Source of the DNA: Sphingomonas hengshuiensis
GTDB taxonomy: Bacteria; Pseudomonadota; Alphaproteobacteria; Sphingomonadales; Sphingomonadaceae
Assembly: GCF_000935025.1 (NCBI RefSeq)
Contig: NZ_CP010836.1
Coordinates: 2,604,001 to 2,668,000, forward strand
Direction: 5' to 3'
DNA length: 64,000 nt
Shown here piece by piece: positions 42,445 to 54,539 of this stretch. The translations under genes were made by a program, and so were the position numbers. Every line of letters starts with the position of its first letter. Positions within the stretch are counted from its first letter, which is position 1. The notes beneath the pieces are model-generated. The model worked only from the letters and a program-made list of their open reading frames with translations. It did no database searches and was not told the DNA's origin.

Positions 42445-43125
42445 ATGCACGCGTCCGCCACCCAAGCCCCCCTGATCCCCAATCTTGGCTCCGGCCACCC
42501 TTCCGAGCCGGTGGTCGACCACATCCTGCGCTGGCCCGGTATCCAGCGTGTGCCGAGCGCGAAAGTCGCAATGTTCATCGCCAAGAATTTCCTGGAGCCC
42601 GAGCTTTGCGCGGTGCTTATGGACCGGATCGATACGAAGCGGCGACCGTCGACGCTCGCCGATGCCAATGGCGATTATGCCTTCCGCACCAGCGAAACCT
42701 GCGATCTCGATCCGGAAGATGCGATGACGGTGGAACTGAAGCGCCGGATGATCGCCATGACCGGACTCGACCCGACGCATGGCGAGCCGATGCAGGGTCA
42801 GCGCTATGATATCGGGCAGGAGTTCAAGGCGCATACCGACTATTTCGAGCCGCAAGGACAGGATTTCGCCAAATATTGCAGCGTGTCGGGCCAGCGCACC
42901 TGGACAGTGATGCTGTATCTCAACGACGTCGAGGCAGGCGGCGCGACGCGGTTCAAGGCAATCGACAAGATCGTCCAGCCCGAAGTCGGCAAGGTGCTTG
43001 CCTGGAACAACCTCCGCCCCGATGGCTCGCCCAATCCCTCCACCATCCATCACGCGATGAAGGTTCGGGCCGGCACCAAATATGTGATCACCCAGTGGTT
43101 CCGCGAACGCCCCTGGGGGTGGTAG
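42445..43125 (+). CDS. 2OG-Fe(II) dioxygenase, prolyl 4-hydroxylase-like
   Basis: A 226-residue enzyme with the iron facial triad: His130 and Asp132 in FKAHTDYF and His202 or His203 in STIHHAM, with Lys212 (AGTKYVITQWFRER) for 2-oxoglutarate. WTVMLYLNDVEAGGATRF is characteristic of P4H-like enzymes. The protein target is unknown. I use the ATG at 42445; an upstream in-frame ATG is possible. Confidence 0.87.
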   Translation: MHASATQAPLIPNLGSGHPSEPVVDHILRWPGIQRVPSAKVAMFIAKNFLEPELCAVLMDRIDTKRRPSTLADANGDYAFRTSETCDLDPEDAMTVELKRRMIAMTGLDPTHGEPMQGQRYDIGQEFKAHTDYFEPQGQDFAKYCSVSGQRTWTVMLYLNDVEAGGATRFKAIDKIVQPEVGKVLAWNNLRPDGSPNPSTIHHAMKVRAGTKYVITQWFRERPWGW

Positions 43126-43130
43126 AACAG

Positions 43131-43168
43131 AAAAGGGCGGGCAGTCCGCATCCGGACGCCCGCCCTTT
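43131..43168. terminator. Bidirectional terminator
   Basis: AAAGGGCGGGC pairs with GCCCGCCCTTT, with a further GTCCG/CGGAC stem in the loop, between two convergent genes. A/T runs flank both sides. Confidence 0.8.
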
Positions 43169-43184
43169 CCCCCTATCTTCAGTC

Positions 43185-45947
43185 TCAGAACGTCGCGCTT
43201 AGCCCGATCGAGAACATGCGGCCCAGGTCATAGGTGTTGACCTCGCGGCGCACGCCGTTGGGGAAGATCTGGTACTCCTGATACTTCTGGGCGGTCAGAT
43301 TTCGGGCTTCGATCTTCAGTTCGAACTCGGTGCCGACCAGCTTGAAGCCCTGGCGCATCACGATGTCGAAGCGCCAGCCGGGGTTCTCTACGATGTTCGG
43401 CTCGGGAATGCCGTCGCCCGAAGGCGGCACCGGGCCACGGTTGGTCACCCGCTCGCTGGCATAGTTCACCAGGAAGGTGAGCTGCGACAGCGCATCGCGA
43501 TCCTCCAGCCCAAGCTGGAAATTGGCGATATGGTCCGACTGGCCGACCAGCGGGTCGCCGTCGACGAACAGGTTGCTCGCCTTGACATAGGTCGCCACCG
43601 CGCCCTGCAGCGGGCTTGGCACCAATTCGTCTGTGACCTGCAGCTCGGACTTGGTGTAGGTGTAGTTCGCCTGGAGCATCAGGCGGCGCCCGCTCCAGAA
43701 CGGCCCGTCACCGATGCCATCAAGGTTGATATACTTCACCGCATCGATCTCTGCGCCGTACAGCCGTGCGCTGGGTGCGTAGGAGAAGCCGACCTGCGGC
43801 GTGGTCGCGCCGCCGGGGAAGAAGGCGACGGTTTCGATCGGCTTGTCGATTTTCTTCATGAAGGCCGCCAGCGTCACGCGCTGCTGGGGGGCGTAGAACC
43901 ACTCAGCCCGCATTTCGAGGTTGTACAGCTTCGAGTCGTTGAGCAGCGGGTTGCCGAAGAACTGCCGGTTGCTCTCATAATCGGTGTAGAGCTGCGGCGC
44001 GAGTTCGCGGAACTGCGGACGCGCGATCGTCTTCGAACCATGGAAGCGTATCTGGAGGTCGGGGACCGCCGACCAGGTGATCGTCGCCGCCGGGAGCCAA
44101 TAGGCGTTGTTCAGCCGGGTATTAAGCAGCCCGCTGGTGGTGACGGTCTCGCGACCGTCCTCATAGCGGACGCCCAATGTGGCGCGGATCCGGTCGACGG
44201 GCTCCATCTCGGTCTGGATATAGCCGGCCTGGACCTTGAGCCCCGCCTGATATTCCGCCGCGCCCGCATTGGCCGTGGTGTTGCGCAACTCGATGCAGTT
44301 GCCCGCATCGGTATAGCCGTCGATGAAGCGCGTGCAGCCGTTCAGGATCGTGTCGTCGGACAACAGATAATCGGGACGCAACTGGCCCAGCACCAGCGGC
44401 AACGACGACCCGTTGGGGCCGAAATACTGGAACTGGTAGCGGCTGGAGGTGCGATCGGCGTCGCTGTAATAATAGCCCCAGGACACGGTCATCGGGAACG
44501 CGATGTTGAGCTTGTAGCTCAGATCCGCCTGCCCCGACCAAAGATCCTCGTTGAGATCGCTGAACGCGATCGTCGCGGGGGTGTTGGTGCTCAGCGTGTT
44601 CACATAATCATTCACTGGCGTCGAATAGATCGACTCCAGATACTGATAGCGGAAGTGACGCTCATAGGGCGCCTTGCGCTTGGTGTTGGCATAGCCGCCG
44701 CGCACGTCGAGGGTCAGGTCGTCGAAATGGAATTCGCCGGCCAGCTGCGTGTTGATCAGCTGGCGCTCGTACCATGCGGTATTCTGGTCGTAAAAGGGCT
44801 GGTTGCCGTTGATGACGTCGAAGTTGTTGCCTTCGCCGCCAACGCCGATGCTTGCCTGCTTGACGGTGTCGTGGATGTACAGGTTGGTCCAGCGGACCTT
44901 GTGCTCGCCGAATTCGGCGCCAAGCCCGACCAGGCCGTTGACGATCACGCGGTTGTCGGTGGTGATCATGTGGAAGTCGCGCGACAGGCCGCCGTCATTG
45001 TCGATCGAATATTGCTGGATCGCGTCGCGCGTGCGCCACGAATTGTTGAGCCCGCCCGCGGCGATGAGGCCGACCCGGACGTCGCCGACATCGGCGGAAC
45101 CGCCAAGGCTGGTCTCGAAGCTGAGATTGGGCGGAATATGCGGGTGATCGAAAACCAGCGTCGTCTGGGCATTGGTCAGCCCGGTGATCTCGCTCGACTT
45201 CAACGTCGACGTGCGGTTGCGGCCGGCATCCAGAATGAACTTCGGCACCTTGCGCTCGCCGCTGTCATAGCCGAACCAGTCGGCGCGACCGCCGTCATAG
45301 GTATAGCCGTGGTTGTCGGTGGTGAACGTGTCCCAGCCGAACGAGGCGCCCATCTGGAAGAAGCGCTCCTTCGGCACGGCGCGGGTCGTGAGGTTGATCA
45401 CGCCGCCACCGAATTCGCCGGGATAGTTGACCGAATAGCTCTTCTGCACCAGCGCCGATGCGATGACGTTGGTCGGGAAGATGTCGAGCGGCACGACGCG
45501 GCGGAGCGGCTCTGGGCTCGGCAACGGCGAACCGTTGAGCAGCGACGACGAATAGCGATCGCCCAGGCCGCGGACGAATACAAAGCCATTGCCGACAACC
45601 GACAGGCCGGTCACCCGCTGGAGTGCGCCGGCGATATCGCCTTCGCCGGTGCGGGCGATGTCTTCGGTCGACAGCACGGACACGACCTGGGGCGTGGCGC
45701 GCACGACGTTGGGAACGTTGCGCCCGACGACGACGATGTCCTGCGTGTCGTTGAGTTCGGCACCCGGAGTGGAGGTCTCAACCTGCTCCTCGGTGGACTC
45801 GGGGGTCTGTTCCTGCGGGGTGGCCGGAACGACCACCGATCCCGCGGGAGGCGTGGACGGTGCGCCCGTCACCTGAGCGAGCGCGGCAGGCGCGACCAGC
45901 GTCGAGGTGGCGAGGAGCAGGCTTCCGAAGGCGAGCTGGGTTCTCAT
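43185..45947 (-). CDS. TonB-dependent outer-membrane receptor
   Basis: A 920-residue receptor. A signal peptide ending ALAQ is followed by a proline/glutamate-rich stretch, then the TonB box/plug region (QDIVVVGRNVPNVVRATPQV, GDIAGALQRVTGLSVVGNGF, RVVPLDIFPTNVIASA) and a 22-strand barrel ending with an aromatic residue (GRMFSIGLSATF). Substrate unknown. It is downstream of a surface lipoprotein gene in the same direction (84-bp gap), suggesting the two act together. Confidence 0.93.
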   Translation of the reverse strand: MRTQLAFGSLLLATSTLVAPAALAQVTGAPSTPPAGSVVVPATPQEQTPESTEEQVETSTPGAELNDTQDIVVVGRNVPNVVRATPQVVSVLSTEDIARTGEGDIAGALQRVTGLSVVGNGFVFVRGLGDRYSSSLLNGSPLPSPEPLRRVVPLDIFPTNVIASALVQKSYSVNYPGEFGGGVINLTTRAVPKERFFQMGASFGWDTFTTDNHGYTYDGGRADWFGYDSGERKVPKFILDAGRNRTSTLKSSEITGLTNAQTTLVFDHPHIPPNLSFETSLGGSADVGDVRVGLIAAGGLNNSWRTRDAIQQYSIDNDGGLSRDFHMITTDNRVIVNGLVGLGAEFGEHKVRWTNLYIHDTVKQASIGVGGEGNNFDVINGNQPFYDQNTAWYERQLINTQLAGEFHFDDLTLDVRGGYANTKRKAPYERHFRYQYLESIYSTPVNDYVNTLSTNTPATIAFSDLNEDLWSGQADLSYKLNIAFPMTVSWGYYYSDADRTSSRYQFQYFGPNGSSLPLVLGQLRPDYLLSDDTILNGCTRFIDGYTDAGNCIELRNTTANAGAAEYQAGLKVQAGYIQTEMEPVDRIRATLGVRYEDGRETVTTSGLLNTRLNNAYWLPAATITWSAVPDLQIRFHGSKTIARPQFRELAPQLYTDYESNRQFFGNPLLNDSKLYNLEMRAEWFYAPQQRVTLAAFMKKIDKPIETVAFFPGGATTPQVGFSYAPSARLYGAEIDAVKYINLDGIGDGPFWSGRRLMLQANYTYTKSELQVTDELVPSPLQGAVATYVKASNLFVDGDPLVGQSDHIANFQLGLEDRDALSQLTFLVNYASERVTNRGPVPPSGDGIPEPNIVENPGWRFDIVMRQGFKLVGTEFELKIEARNLTAQKYQEYQIFPNGVRREVNTYDLGRMFSIGLSATF

Positions 45948-46031
45948 ATCTGGTTCCGGAGCGAAGAGTTCGGAAAATCAGCGAAAACGGAGCGGCGCAC
46001 GGCGCGCCGCTCCGTCAGGTTCCGCTTGGCG

Positions 46032-47717
46032 TCAGTTCGGGACGGCCGTGCAGCTTCCGCTGGTCGTTCCGAAGTTCGCCCGGTTCGAGTTGCAGGTCCA
46101 GGTCTGGTACCAGGTGTCGAAGTCGTTCGCGGTGCTGTCCGGCCCGATCGCACCCAGGAAGGTGGTCGTGACAAAGAACGCCGCCAGACCCGAAGCGGGC
46201 TGCGGATTGTAGATTGCCGGGTTGACCGCGGTGACGGCCGCCGCACCGGTGCCACGCAGATAGCCGCCCGTCACGGCCTCTGTCGACGTGCCGTTGATCG
46301 TGACGTTGTTCGCCGCCGCCTCGACGATCGCCTGCTGCTCGGCAGCGGTCACCTTGATCGTGTTGACCGTGCTCTCGGCATATTTGGTCGCGCCGCACGC
46401 GAAGTAGATCGAGTTGAACATCGGCGGGCCGAAGTCCTGAAGCGCACCAAGCGTTTCTGCGGTGCCTGGGGTCGGCAGCGTGGTCGAAGGCGTCGAGTCC
46501 GCGGCGCGGATCGTGGTCTTGCCGCTGGCATCGGAGGCGCCGGCGACGATGTTGGTGCAGGCGTTCGGGGTCACGATGATGCCGTTGACCAGGCGATTGT
46601 CGGCGCCGCCGCGGATACGCAACGCGGCGTTGGTGGCGCTGGTCGTCTGGATGAAGGTGAAGTTGGCGATCTGGCCCCAGGTGCGGGGCAGCGCGTCTTC
46701 GCCACCGTTCGTATCGACTTCGATCATATAGTTGTCGGTCTGAGTGTTATTCGGCTTCTGCACCGCCAGCACGAACTGGATCAGGCCGCGATAGCCGACG
46801 TCATAGTCGAGGCTGTCGTCGTCGGCGCCGGTCATCACCAGGTTCTTCATGTTGGTGCGACCGCCAAAGATCTCGATGCCGTCGTCCGAGCTGTTGTGCA
46901 CTTGGACATGGTCGATCGTCGTACCATAGCCGGTGCCGCCCAGCGTCAGGCCCTGAAGCTCGACGCCTTCCGCCAGCACGGTGCCCGAGTAACGGATCTG
47001 GACATAGCGGAAGGTGCCGCTGTTATCCGAAGGCGCGTTGCCGCCGTACAGCGCGGTGCCGGTGCCTTCGACGACGTTTTCGCAGGTGGCCGAGCCGCCC
47101 GTCACGCCGGAAAGGTTGCAGTTCGAGATCGGCGCGCGGCCGGCGAGGATCACGCCGCCCCACTGGCCCTGCGAGTCGTCGGTCGCGGTGCCGGCGATGT
47201 TCTGCTGCGACGTGAAGATGATCGGCAGCGCCTCGGTGCCCTCGGCGAGGATGCGCGAGCCGCGGTTGACGATCATGAAGTCGTTATCGGCGTTGGTCGT
47301 GTTGGCATAGAGCACCACGCCCGGAGCAATCGTCAGGATTGCGCTCTGGCCGCCCGGCGCAGTGCCGGCGCCGCCCAGATCGATGCCGACATCGACGCGA
47401 CCGTTGATTTCATACGCAACGCCCGGAAGCTTCGCGAGCGTCGTGTTGCCCGTGATCAGCGACGGCAGGCGGCACCCGCGGAAGCTGCCGATCACGCCGA
47501 CATCGGTATAGCCGGTCGGGCAGGCGGCGGCCGGCGTGCCTGGCGTGGGGGTCGGAGTCGCAGGAGTCGGGGTCGACGTCGAAGTCGGCGCCGGTGCGGG
47601 GACCACGATCACGCCTTCGCCCGGCGAGGCGACGCTGAGCGCGCCGTCGCACGCCGACAACGCGGCGCCCGCACAGGTGGTCATAAGAATAAGGCCGAGG
47701 CGTTTGAAGCTTGCCAT
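46032..47717 (-). CDS. Secreted lipoprotein with a parallel beta-helix-like domain
   Basis: A 561-residue protein with a lipoprotein signal peptide (lipobox LSAC, Cys23), a threonine/proline linker (SPTSTSTPTPATPTPTPG-like, about 45-65) and a body with beta-helix-type segments (RGSRILAEGTEALPIIFTSQ, DHVQVHNSSDDGIEIFGG). GGAG precedes the ATG. Such lipoproteins occur next to TonB receptors in sphingomonads and Caulobacter relatives; a role in capturing a ligand at the cell surface is inference. The 422-bp gap 47718-48139 beyond its start holds its promoter and no gene I can support. Confidence 0.8.
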   Translation of the reverse strand: MASFKRLGLILMTTCAGAALSACDGALSVASPGEGVIVVPAPAPTSTSTPTPATPTPTPGTPAAACPTGYTDVGVIGSFRGCRLPSLITGNTTLAKLPGVAYEINGRVDVGIDLGGAGTAPGGQSAILTIAPGVVLYANTTNADNDFMIVNRGSRILAEGTEALPIIFTSQQNIAGTATDDSQGQWGGVILAGRAPISNCNLSGVTGGSATCENVVEGTGTALYGGNAPSDNSGTFRYVQIRYSGTVLAEGVELQGLTLGGTGYGTTIDHVQVHNSSDDGIEIFGGRTNMKNLVMTGADDDSLDYDVGYRGLIQFVLAVQKPNNTQTDNYMIEVDTNGGEDALPRTWGQIANFTFIQTTSATNAALRIRGGADNRLVNGIIVTPNACTNIVAGASDASGKTTIRAADSTPSTTLPTPGTAETLGALQDFGPPMFNSIYFACGATKYAESTVNTIKVTAAEQQAIVEAAANNVTINGTSTEAVTGGYLRGTGAAAVTAVNPAIYNPQPASGLAAFFVTTTFLGAIGPDSTANDFDTWYQTWTCNSNRANFGTTSGSCTAVPN

Positions 47718-48139
47718 AAAATCTCCGTTCCGGCGGACGCCGGGTTGCGCGGTGGGCGAATGAACGGGATCGACTCGGTTCCCCCTGTCGATCACAGCCG
47801 CCGCGCTACGGAGCTTGCGTGACTCGTCCGCGAGTATACGAAGACAGTCAGGCGACGTTTAAATTACAATGGGATGACGATGTTGCGCCTGGGCAACACT
47901 GCATAGGGGCGCGTGGGCCAGGCGTGATGGAAAAATGCCGCAGTGCGCGTCAAGGCGCTCGCACGTTGCGCGGTCGGCTAAAGGATATCGGGTACGCACC
48001 GCTTCACGCGCGCGTCGTCGCCGCTGTGCTGGGCGAAGGGGTCTTGCCGCGCCCGACCGCCGATGACGCCGCTTAGGTGCGTGCGCGTACTATCCCGCAT
48101 TCCCTCGGTGACGCCGCATCGCGATAGCCTTGCGGCGTG

Positions 48140-49393
48140 ATGCCTCTCGATTCCTCTCTTCGCGACTTGGCGGCAGCATTGGCGGTCGGCCTGCTGATCG
48201 GGCTGGAACGGGGTTGGCGTGCGCGCGGCATCGCCGATGGCGGGCGAGTCAGTGGATTCCGCACCTTCGGTTTTCTCGGGCTCGCCGGGGGCGTCGCGGC
48301 GATGCTTCCACTGGTGATCGCGGCGGTAGTGGCGGCGGGCGTCGCGGCCAGCCTGGTGCTCGGCTATGCGGGGTTGCTGCGCCGCGACGGCAGCCTGTCG
48401 GTGACGGGCACGGTGGTCGGCGTGCTGACCTTCGGGCTTGGCTTTCTGGCCGGGAGCGGGCGGGTCGCAGAGGCGCTGGCGGTCGCGGCGGTGGTCGTGT
48501 TGATCCTCAGTTCGCGCGAGCCGCTGCACGCGATGCTGAAAGGCATGAGCGAAGCCGAAGTCGAATCAGTAGCGCGATTCGCGATCGTGGCGCTGCTGGT
48601 CCTCCCGCTGCTCCCCGACGCCAGCTATGGTCCCTATCAGGCGTGGAACCCGCACCGCATCTGGATGGTGGTGGTGATTGTGCTCGCTTTGTCGTTCGCG
48701 GGCTATGTCGCCGCGCGCCGTTTCGGGCCGGACCGGGGGGTGCTGGTGCTGGCGCTGACGGGGGCGCTGGTGTCGTCGACGGCGGTCACGGCCAGCTATG
48801 CCCGCCAGCTTCGGGCCGGGAGCGGGAGCGAGGCGGGGCTGACCGCGGGGATCGGGCTGGCGTCGCTGGTGATGCTGGTGCGGGTACAGGTCATCACCGC
48901 GCTGCTCGCGCCCTTCGCCAGCGTGTCGCTGGCCATTGCGATGGTGCCCGCGCTGGCGACGGCGTTGCTGCTGGCGCTGCTGGCGCTTCGGCGGGGGAAT
49001 AGCGGCGGTAGCACCGCGCCGGTGGTGCTGGGCAATCCGCTGGATTTCGGCCCGGCGCTACTGCTCGCCGGGCTGGTCGCGATCCTGTCGGTTGTCGCGC
49101 GCTGGGCACAGATGGCCTTTGGCGATCAGGGTATCGCTGTGTTGCTTGGTATCACCGGCATGATGGATGTCGATGCCGCGGTGCTGACGCTGGCCGGGTT
49201 GCCGGCGGGTACGATCGACGGCACCACGGCCGGGATCGTATTGGCGGTGCCGATCCTCGCGAACACCGCGATCAAGGGCGTGATGGCGCTGACCATTGCG
49301 GGGGGACGCAAGGGCGTGCGCGCGTCGGCGCCGCTGTTCGGCGCTGTTCTGGCATCGGCCTGCGGGATCGCGCTGGCGGGATGGTTACGCTGA
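48140..49393 (+). CDS. MgtC/SapB-type membrane protein with DUF4010 domain
   Basis: A 417-residue integral membrane protein. Residues 1-130 match the MgtC/SapB type (ALAVGLLIGLERGWRARGIA, GGRVSGFRTFGFLGLAGG), and from about 180 the DUF4010 domain follows (LVSSTAVTASYARQLR). About ten helices. Function unknown; a transport or regulatory role is only family speculation. A GTG one codon earlier is possible as start. Confidence 0.85.
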   Translation: MPLDSSLRDLAAALAVGLLIGLERGWRARGIADGGRVSGFRTFGFLGLAGGVAAMLPLVIAAVVAAGVAASLVLGYAGLLRRDGSLSVTGTVVGVLTFGLGFLAGSGRVAEALAVAAVVVLILSSREPLHAMLKGMSEAEVESVARFAIVALLVLPLLPDASYGPYQAWNPHRIWMVVVIVLALSFAGYVAARRFGPDRGVLVLALTGALVSSTAVTASYARQLRAGSGSEAGLTAGIGLASLVMLVRVQVITALLAPFASVSLAIAMVPALATALLLALLALRRGNSGGSTAPVVLGNPLDFGPALLLAGLVAILSVVARWAQMAFGDQGIAVLLGITGMMDVDAAVLTLAGLPAGTIDGTTAGIVLAVPILANTAIKGVMALTIAGGRKGVRASAPLFGAVLASACGIALAGWLR

Positions 49394-49394
49394 C

Positions 49395-51122
49395 CTACCC
49401 GCCGCCGCGCCGCATATAGGCCTGGTACGCGTCCACCGCGTCGGATTGCCGCAGGATGCGCGATGCCGGGTCCACCACGACGTGCGCGCCGGGCGGCGCG
49501 GCAATCACGCCCTTGCCGCCCGTCATGGGCACGGTCTGGACCCTGCCGTCGATCGACACTTCCACCGGGAGCGGAAAGGCTTTGTCGCCCGGCAGCTTCC
49601 ACGCCAACAGCACCCGGTCGCCTTCGCGCGTCTCCATCAGCCGGGGCAGCGCCGCCGTGCGTAGATAGACGTCGAAGAACCAGCCCAGGTCCCGCCCCGT
49701 CACCTGGTTGACGATCGCCACATATTCGGGCGTGTTGGCAAAGCGCGGCTGGAAGTTGCCCGGCTTCGGGTCGCTGCGGCCATAGACCAGCCGCCGCGTC
49801 ACATCCCAGAAAGCCTCGTCGCCGATCAGGTTGCGCAGCGTGTGCAGGACCCAGGCGCCCTTGACATAGATGTCGCCGCCAGGACCGCCATTGGCGTCCT
49901 CATACACTTCCTCCTCGGTCATCACGCGGCCCGAGACGATCGGCGCGTGGTTGAGGATCTGGTTGCGGAACTCGTCCATCATCGCCGCATAGCGGGCCTC
50001 GCCCTCGCGCCAGCGACCGTAGAGCGGCTGCATATATTGGGCATAGCCCTCGTGCAGCCAGTAATCGTCCCAATTGCCGGCGGACATCTGGTTGCCGAAC
50101 CATTCATGCGCCAGTTCGTGCTGGAAAATCTCGTCGAACCCGCTCGGCGTTTTCTTGTAGGCGTTGCCATAGGCGTTGATCGTCTGGTGCTCCATGCCCA
50201 GATGCGGGGTCTCGACCACCCCCAGCTTCTCGTCCCACCAGGGATAGGGCCCGATATTCGCCTCGAAGAAATCGAGCGTCGGCGCAAATTCGGCGAACAG
50301 CCGCTGTGCCTGCACCTCGCGCCCAGGGAGATACCAATAGCTTAGGGGAAAGGTCGCGCCGAAGCGGTCGGTGTGCCGCGCAAGGGTGATTTCCTTGTAC
50401 GGCCCGACGTTGAGCGCAATCGAATAGGGATTGGGGCTCCGCGCCTTCCAATGCCAGGTCGTGCGTCCGTCCGGCAGCGTCTCGACGCGCTGGAGCACGC
50501 CATTGGACGGCGCGCTCAACCCCTGCGGTACGGTGATGTGCAGATCGACCATCGCGGGCTCGCCCTGTGGAAAGTCGAGGCAGGGCCAGAAAAGGTCGCA
50601 GCCATAGCCCTCCGCCGTCGTCGCGACCCACGGCTTGCCGTCGCCGGGGGTCTTTGCCCAGACCAGCCCGTCGTCCCACGGCGCGCGCACCGCGACATGC
50701 GGGGTGCCGCCATAGCTGATTCGGACGGTGGCCCGGTCACCCGCCGCCAGCGGGCGCGGCAAAGTGATCGCCAGCCGCCCCTGCGGATTGCTCCACGCCG
50801 AGGGCGCCAGCGGCGTGCCGTCCAGAGCAATCGCACTGACCGGCAGGTTCTTGTCGAGATCGATCAACAGGCGAGTCTGCGGCGTGGCGGTGCGCAACGT
50901 CAACGTGCCGACGCCGCGCAGGCTTTGCGTCGCGGGGAGCACTTCGATGGCGAGGTCGACATGCTCCAGCGTCAGCGCGGCACGTTCGGCATCCACCGGA
51001 CCGCCGGAGATTTTGGTCAGCGCGGTGATCGGCGGCTCGCCCGGCCCGATCTGCGCGAACGCCGGGCTTGCCCCCGCGAGCGCGGCGGCGACCAGGATGC
51101 GAGCGGGGATACGGATCTGCAT
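49395..51122 (-). CDS. M1-family zinc aminopeptidase, secreted
   Basis: A 575-residue metallopeptidase with a signal peptide (to about residue 24, ASPAFAQ), the exopeptidase motif HLGMEHQTINAYG (309-312 GMEH) and the zinc motif HELAHEWFGN (His335, Glu336, His339). It lacks the long C-terminal HEAT domain of PepN, as in short M1 enzymes. Probably periplasmic. Convergent with the DUF4010 gene, one base apart. Confidence 0.9.
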   Translation of the reverse strand: MQIRIPARILVAAALAGASPAFAQIGPGEPPITALTKISGGPVDAERAALTLEHVDLAIEVLPATQSLRGVGTLTLRTATPQTRLLIDLDKNLPVSAIALDGTPLAPSAWSNPQGRLAITLPRPLAAGDRATVRISYGGTPHVAVRAPWDDGLVWAKTPGDGKPWVATTAEGYGCDLFWPCLDFPQGEPAMVDLHITVPQGLSAPSNGVLQRVETLPDGRTTWHWKARSPNPYSIALNVGPYKEITLARHTDRFGATFPLSYWYLPGREVQAQRLFAEFAPTLDFFEANIGPYPWWDEKLGVVETPHLGMEHQTINAYGNAYKKTPSGFDEIFQHELAHEWFGNQMSAGNWDDYWLHEGYAQYMQPLYGRWREGEARYAAMMDEFRNQILNHAPIVSGRVMTEEEVYEDANGGPGGDIYVKGAWVLHTLRNLIGDEAFWDVTRRLVYGRSDPKPGNFQPRFANTPEYVAIVNQVTGRDLGWFFDVYLRTAALPRLMETREGDRVLLAWKLPGDKAFPLPVEVSIDGRVQTVPMTGGKGVIAAPPGAHVVVDPASRILRQSDAVDAYQAYMRRGGG

Positions 51123-51186
51123 CAGGCGGCCAAACCGTCACACGGGGCGCCGCATTCGCCGCCCCGCGATGCAATCAATAGACGGC

Positions 51187-51216
51187 GATTGATGCCGCTG
51201 GCGTCGCCCCCATATA
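51187..51216 (+). promoter_or_regulatory. Heat-shock (sigma-32) promoter of lon
   Basis: CCCCATATA at 51208-51216 matches the sigma-32 -10 element (CCCCATNTA) exactly; GATTGAT at 51187 with 14 bases between is a weaker -35. It lies 42 bp before the lon start, as expected for this heat-shock gene. Confidence 0.65.
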
Positions 51217-51257
51217 TAGTGGAGACAAGGGCCCATTGGGGCCGACCCGGAGTATTC

Positions 51258-53654
<2,397 letters not shown>

Positions 53655-53812
53655 CGGCATATTGACCATTTCCCGTAACTGACTTTCGCTCAAATACGGG
53701 AATCCGGGGTTTGACAGCGGCGGCGGCGGCGTGCTGACTGGCACATCGGCTTGCCGCCGCGACTCAATTCATCCAAAAGCCGTCATTCAAATAGTCAGGG
53801 GGATTCAACCAC

Positions 53813-54085
53813 ATGAACAAGCAAGAGCTGATCGGTCAGGTCGCCGACAATTCCGGATTGGGAAAGGGTGACGCGAGCAAGGCCGTGGAGGCCGTTTTCG
53901 ACGCCATTTCTGCGGCGCTCAAAAAGGGCGACGAGGTCCGGTTGGTCGGGTTCGGCACCTTCTCCGTCGGCAAGCGCAAGGCGTCGACCGGCCGGAACCC
54001 GCGGACCGGCGAGGAAATGACGATCAAGGCGTCGAACCAGCCCAAGTTCAAGGCCGGCAAGGGCCTGAAGGATTCGGTGAACTGA
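53813..54085 (+). CDS. hupB: HU-family nucleoid protein
   Basis: A 90-residue HU protein (MNKQELIGQVADNSGLGKGD) with the DNA-binding arm (GRNPRTGEEMTIKAS) and VGFGTFSVGKRKAS. It bends and compacts DNA. Downstream of lon, as in many proteobacteria, with 158 bp between for its own promoter. Confidence 0.95.
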   Translation: MNKQELIGQVADNSGLGKGDASKAVEAVFDAISAALKKGDEVRLVGFGTFSVGKRKASTGRNPRTGEEMTIKASNQPKFKAGKGLKDSVN

Positions 54086-54192
54086 AACCCGGGCGAAGCG
54101 GGCGGAATGTGCCGGTGCAAAGCGCCGGGGGGCTGGACAGCGCGACGCGCTCCGCTTAAAGGCCCGCTTCCCGTTTCGGTCGAAAGGCCAAT

Positions 54193-54267
54193 GGGCGCGT
54201 AGCTCAGTGGTAGAGCACTGTGTTCACACCGCAGGGGTCGCTGGTTCAATCCCAGCCGCGCCCACCA
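54193..54267 (+). tRNA. tRNA-Val(CAC)
   Basis: Cloverleaf with acceptor GGGCGCG/CGCGCCC, anticodon stem CTGTG/CGCAG with loop TTCACAC (anticodon CAC), T-loop GGTTCAATCCC and an encoded ACCA end. Confidence 0.95.
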
Positions 54268-54273
54268 CCTTAA

Positions 54274-54326
54274 AGCCGGGTTCTCCGGTCATTTGCTCCT
54301 CCTTAGCAATGACGGATGACCCGGCT
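54274..54326. repeat. Large double-stem palindrome after tRNA-Val
   Basis: AGCCGGGT (54274-54281) pairs with ACCCGGCT (54319-54326), and inside it GTCATTTGCT pairs with AGCAATGAC with one bulge. It resembles a REP-type element and could also terminate the tRNA transcript. The rest of 54268-54539 holds nothing else I can support. Confidence 0.6.
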
Positions 54327-54539
54327 CAGGTCCTAGCTACCGCGCAATGCGCCGGTATCAGCAAATCCATACCTCCCCGGATGCCACCGACGGCAAATGT
54401 TGCCCGGTACGCAGCGTTCACCCGGCGCTGCAATGCGAGCAAGTTCCAGATCGTGCAGCGTGACACGGCGCGCACGACGAGTCGCCTGGGGCCCTCAGCG
54501 GCGCGGGGACTTCGGCGATCACGCGTTCCACGGATCGTC

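Noticed and set aside
43530-47822. A 1430-codon plus-strand open frame
   Set aside because: It lies antisense to the TonB receptor and the lipoprotein, both strongly supported; its composition (Asp/Arg/Val/Gly) is that of a shadow frame.
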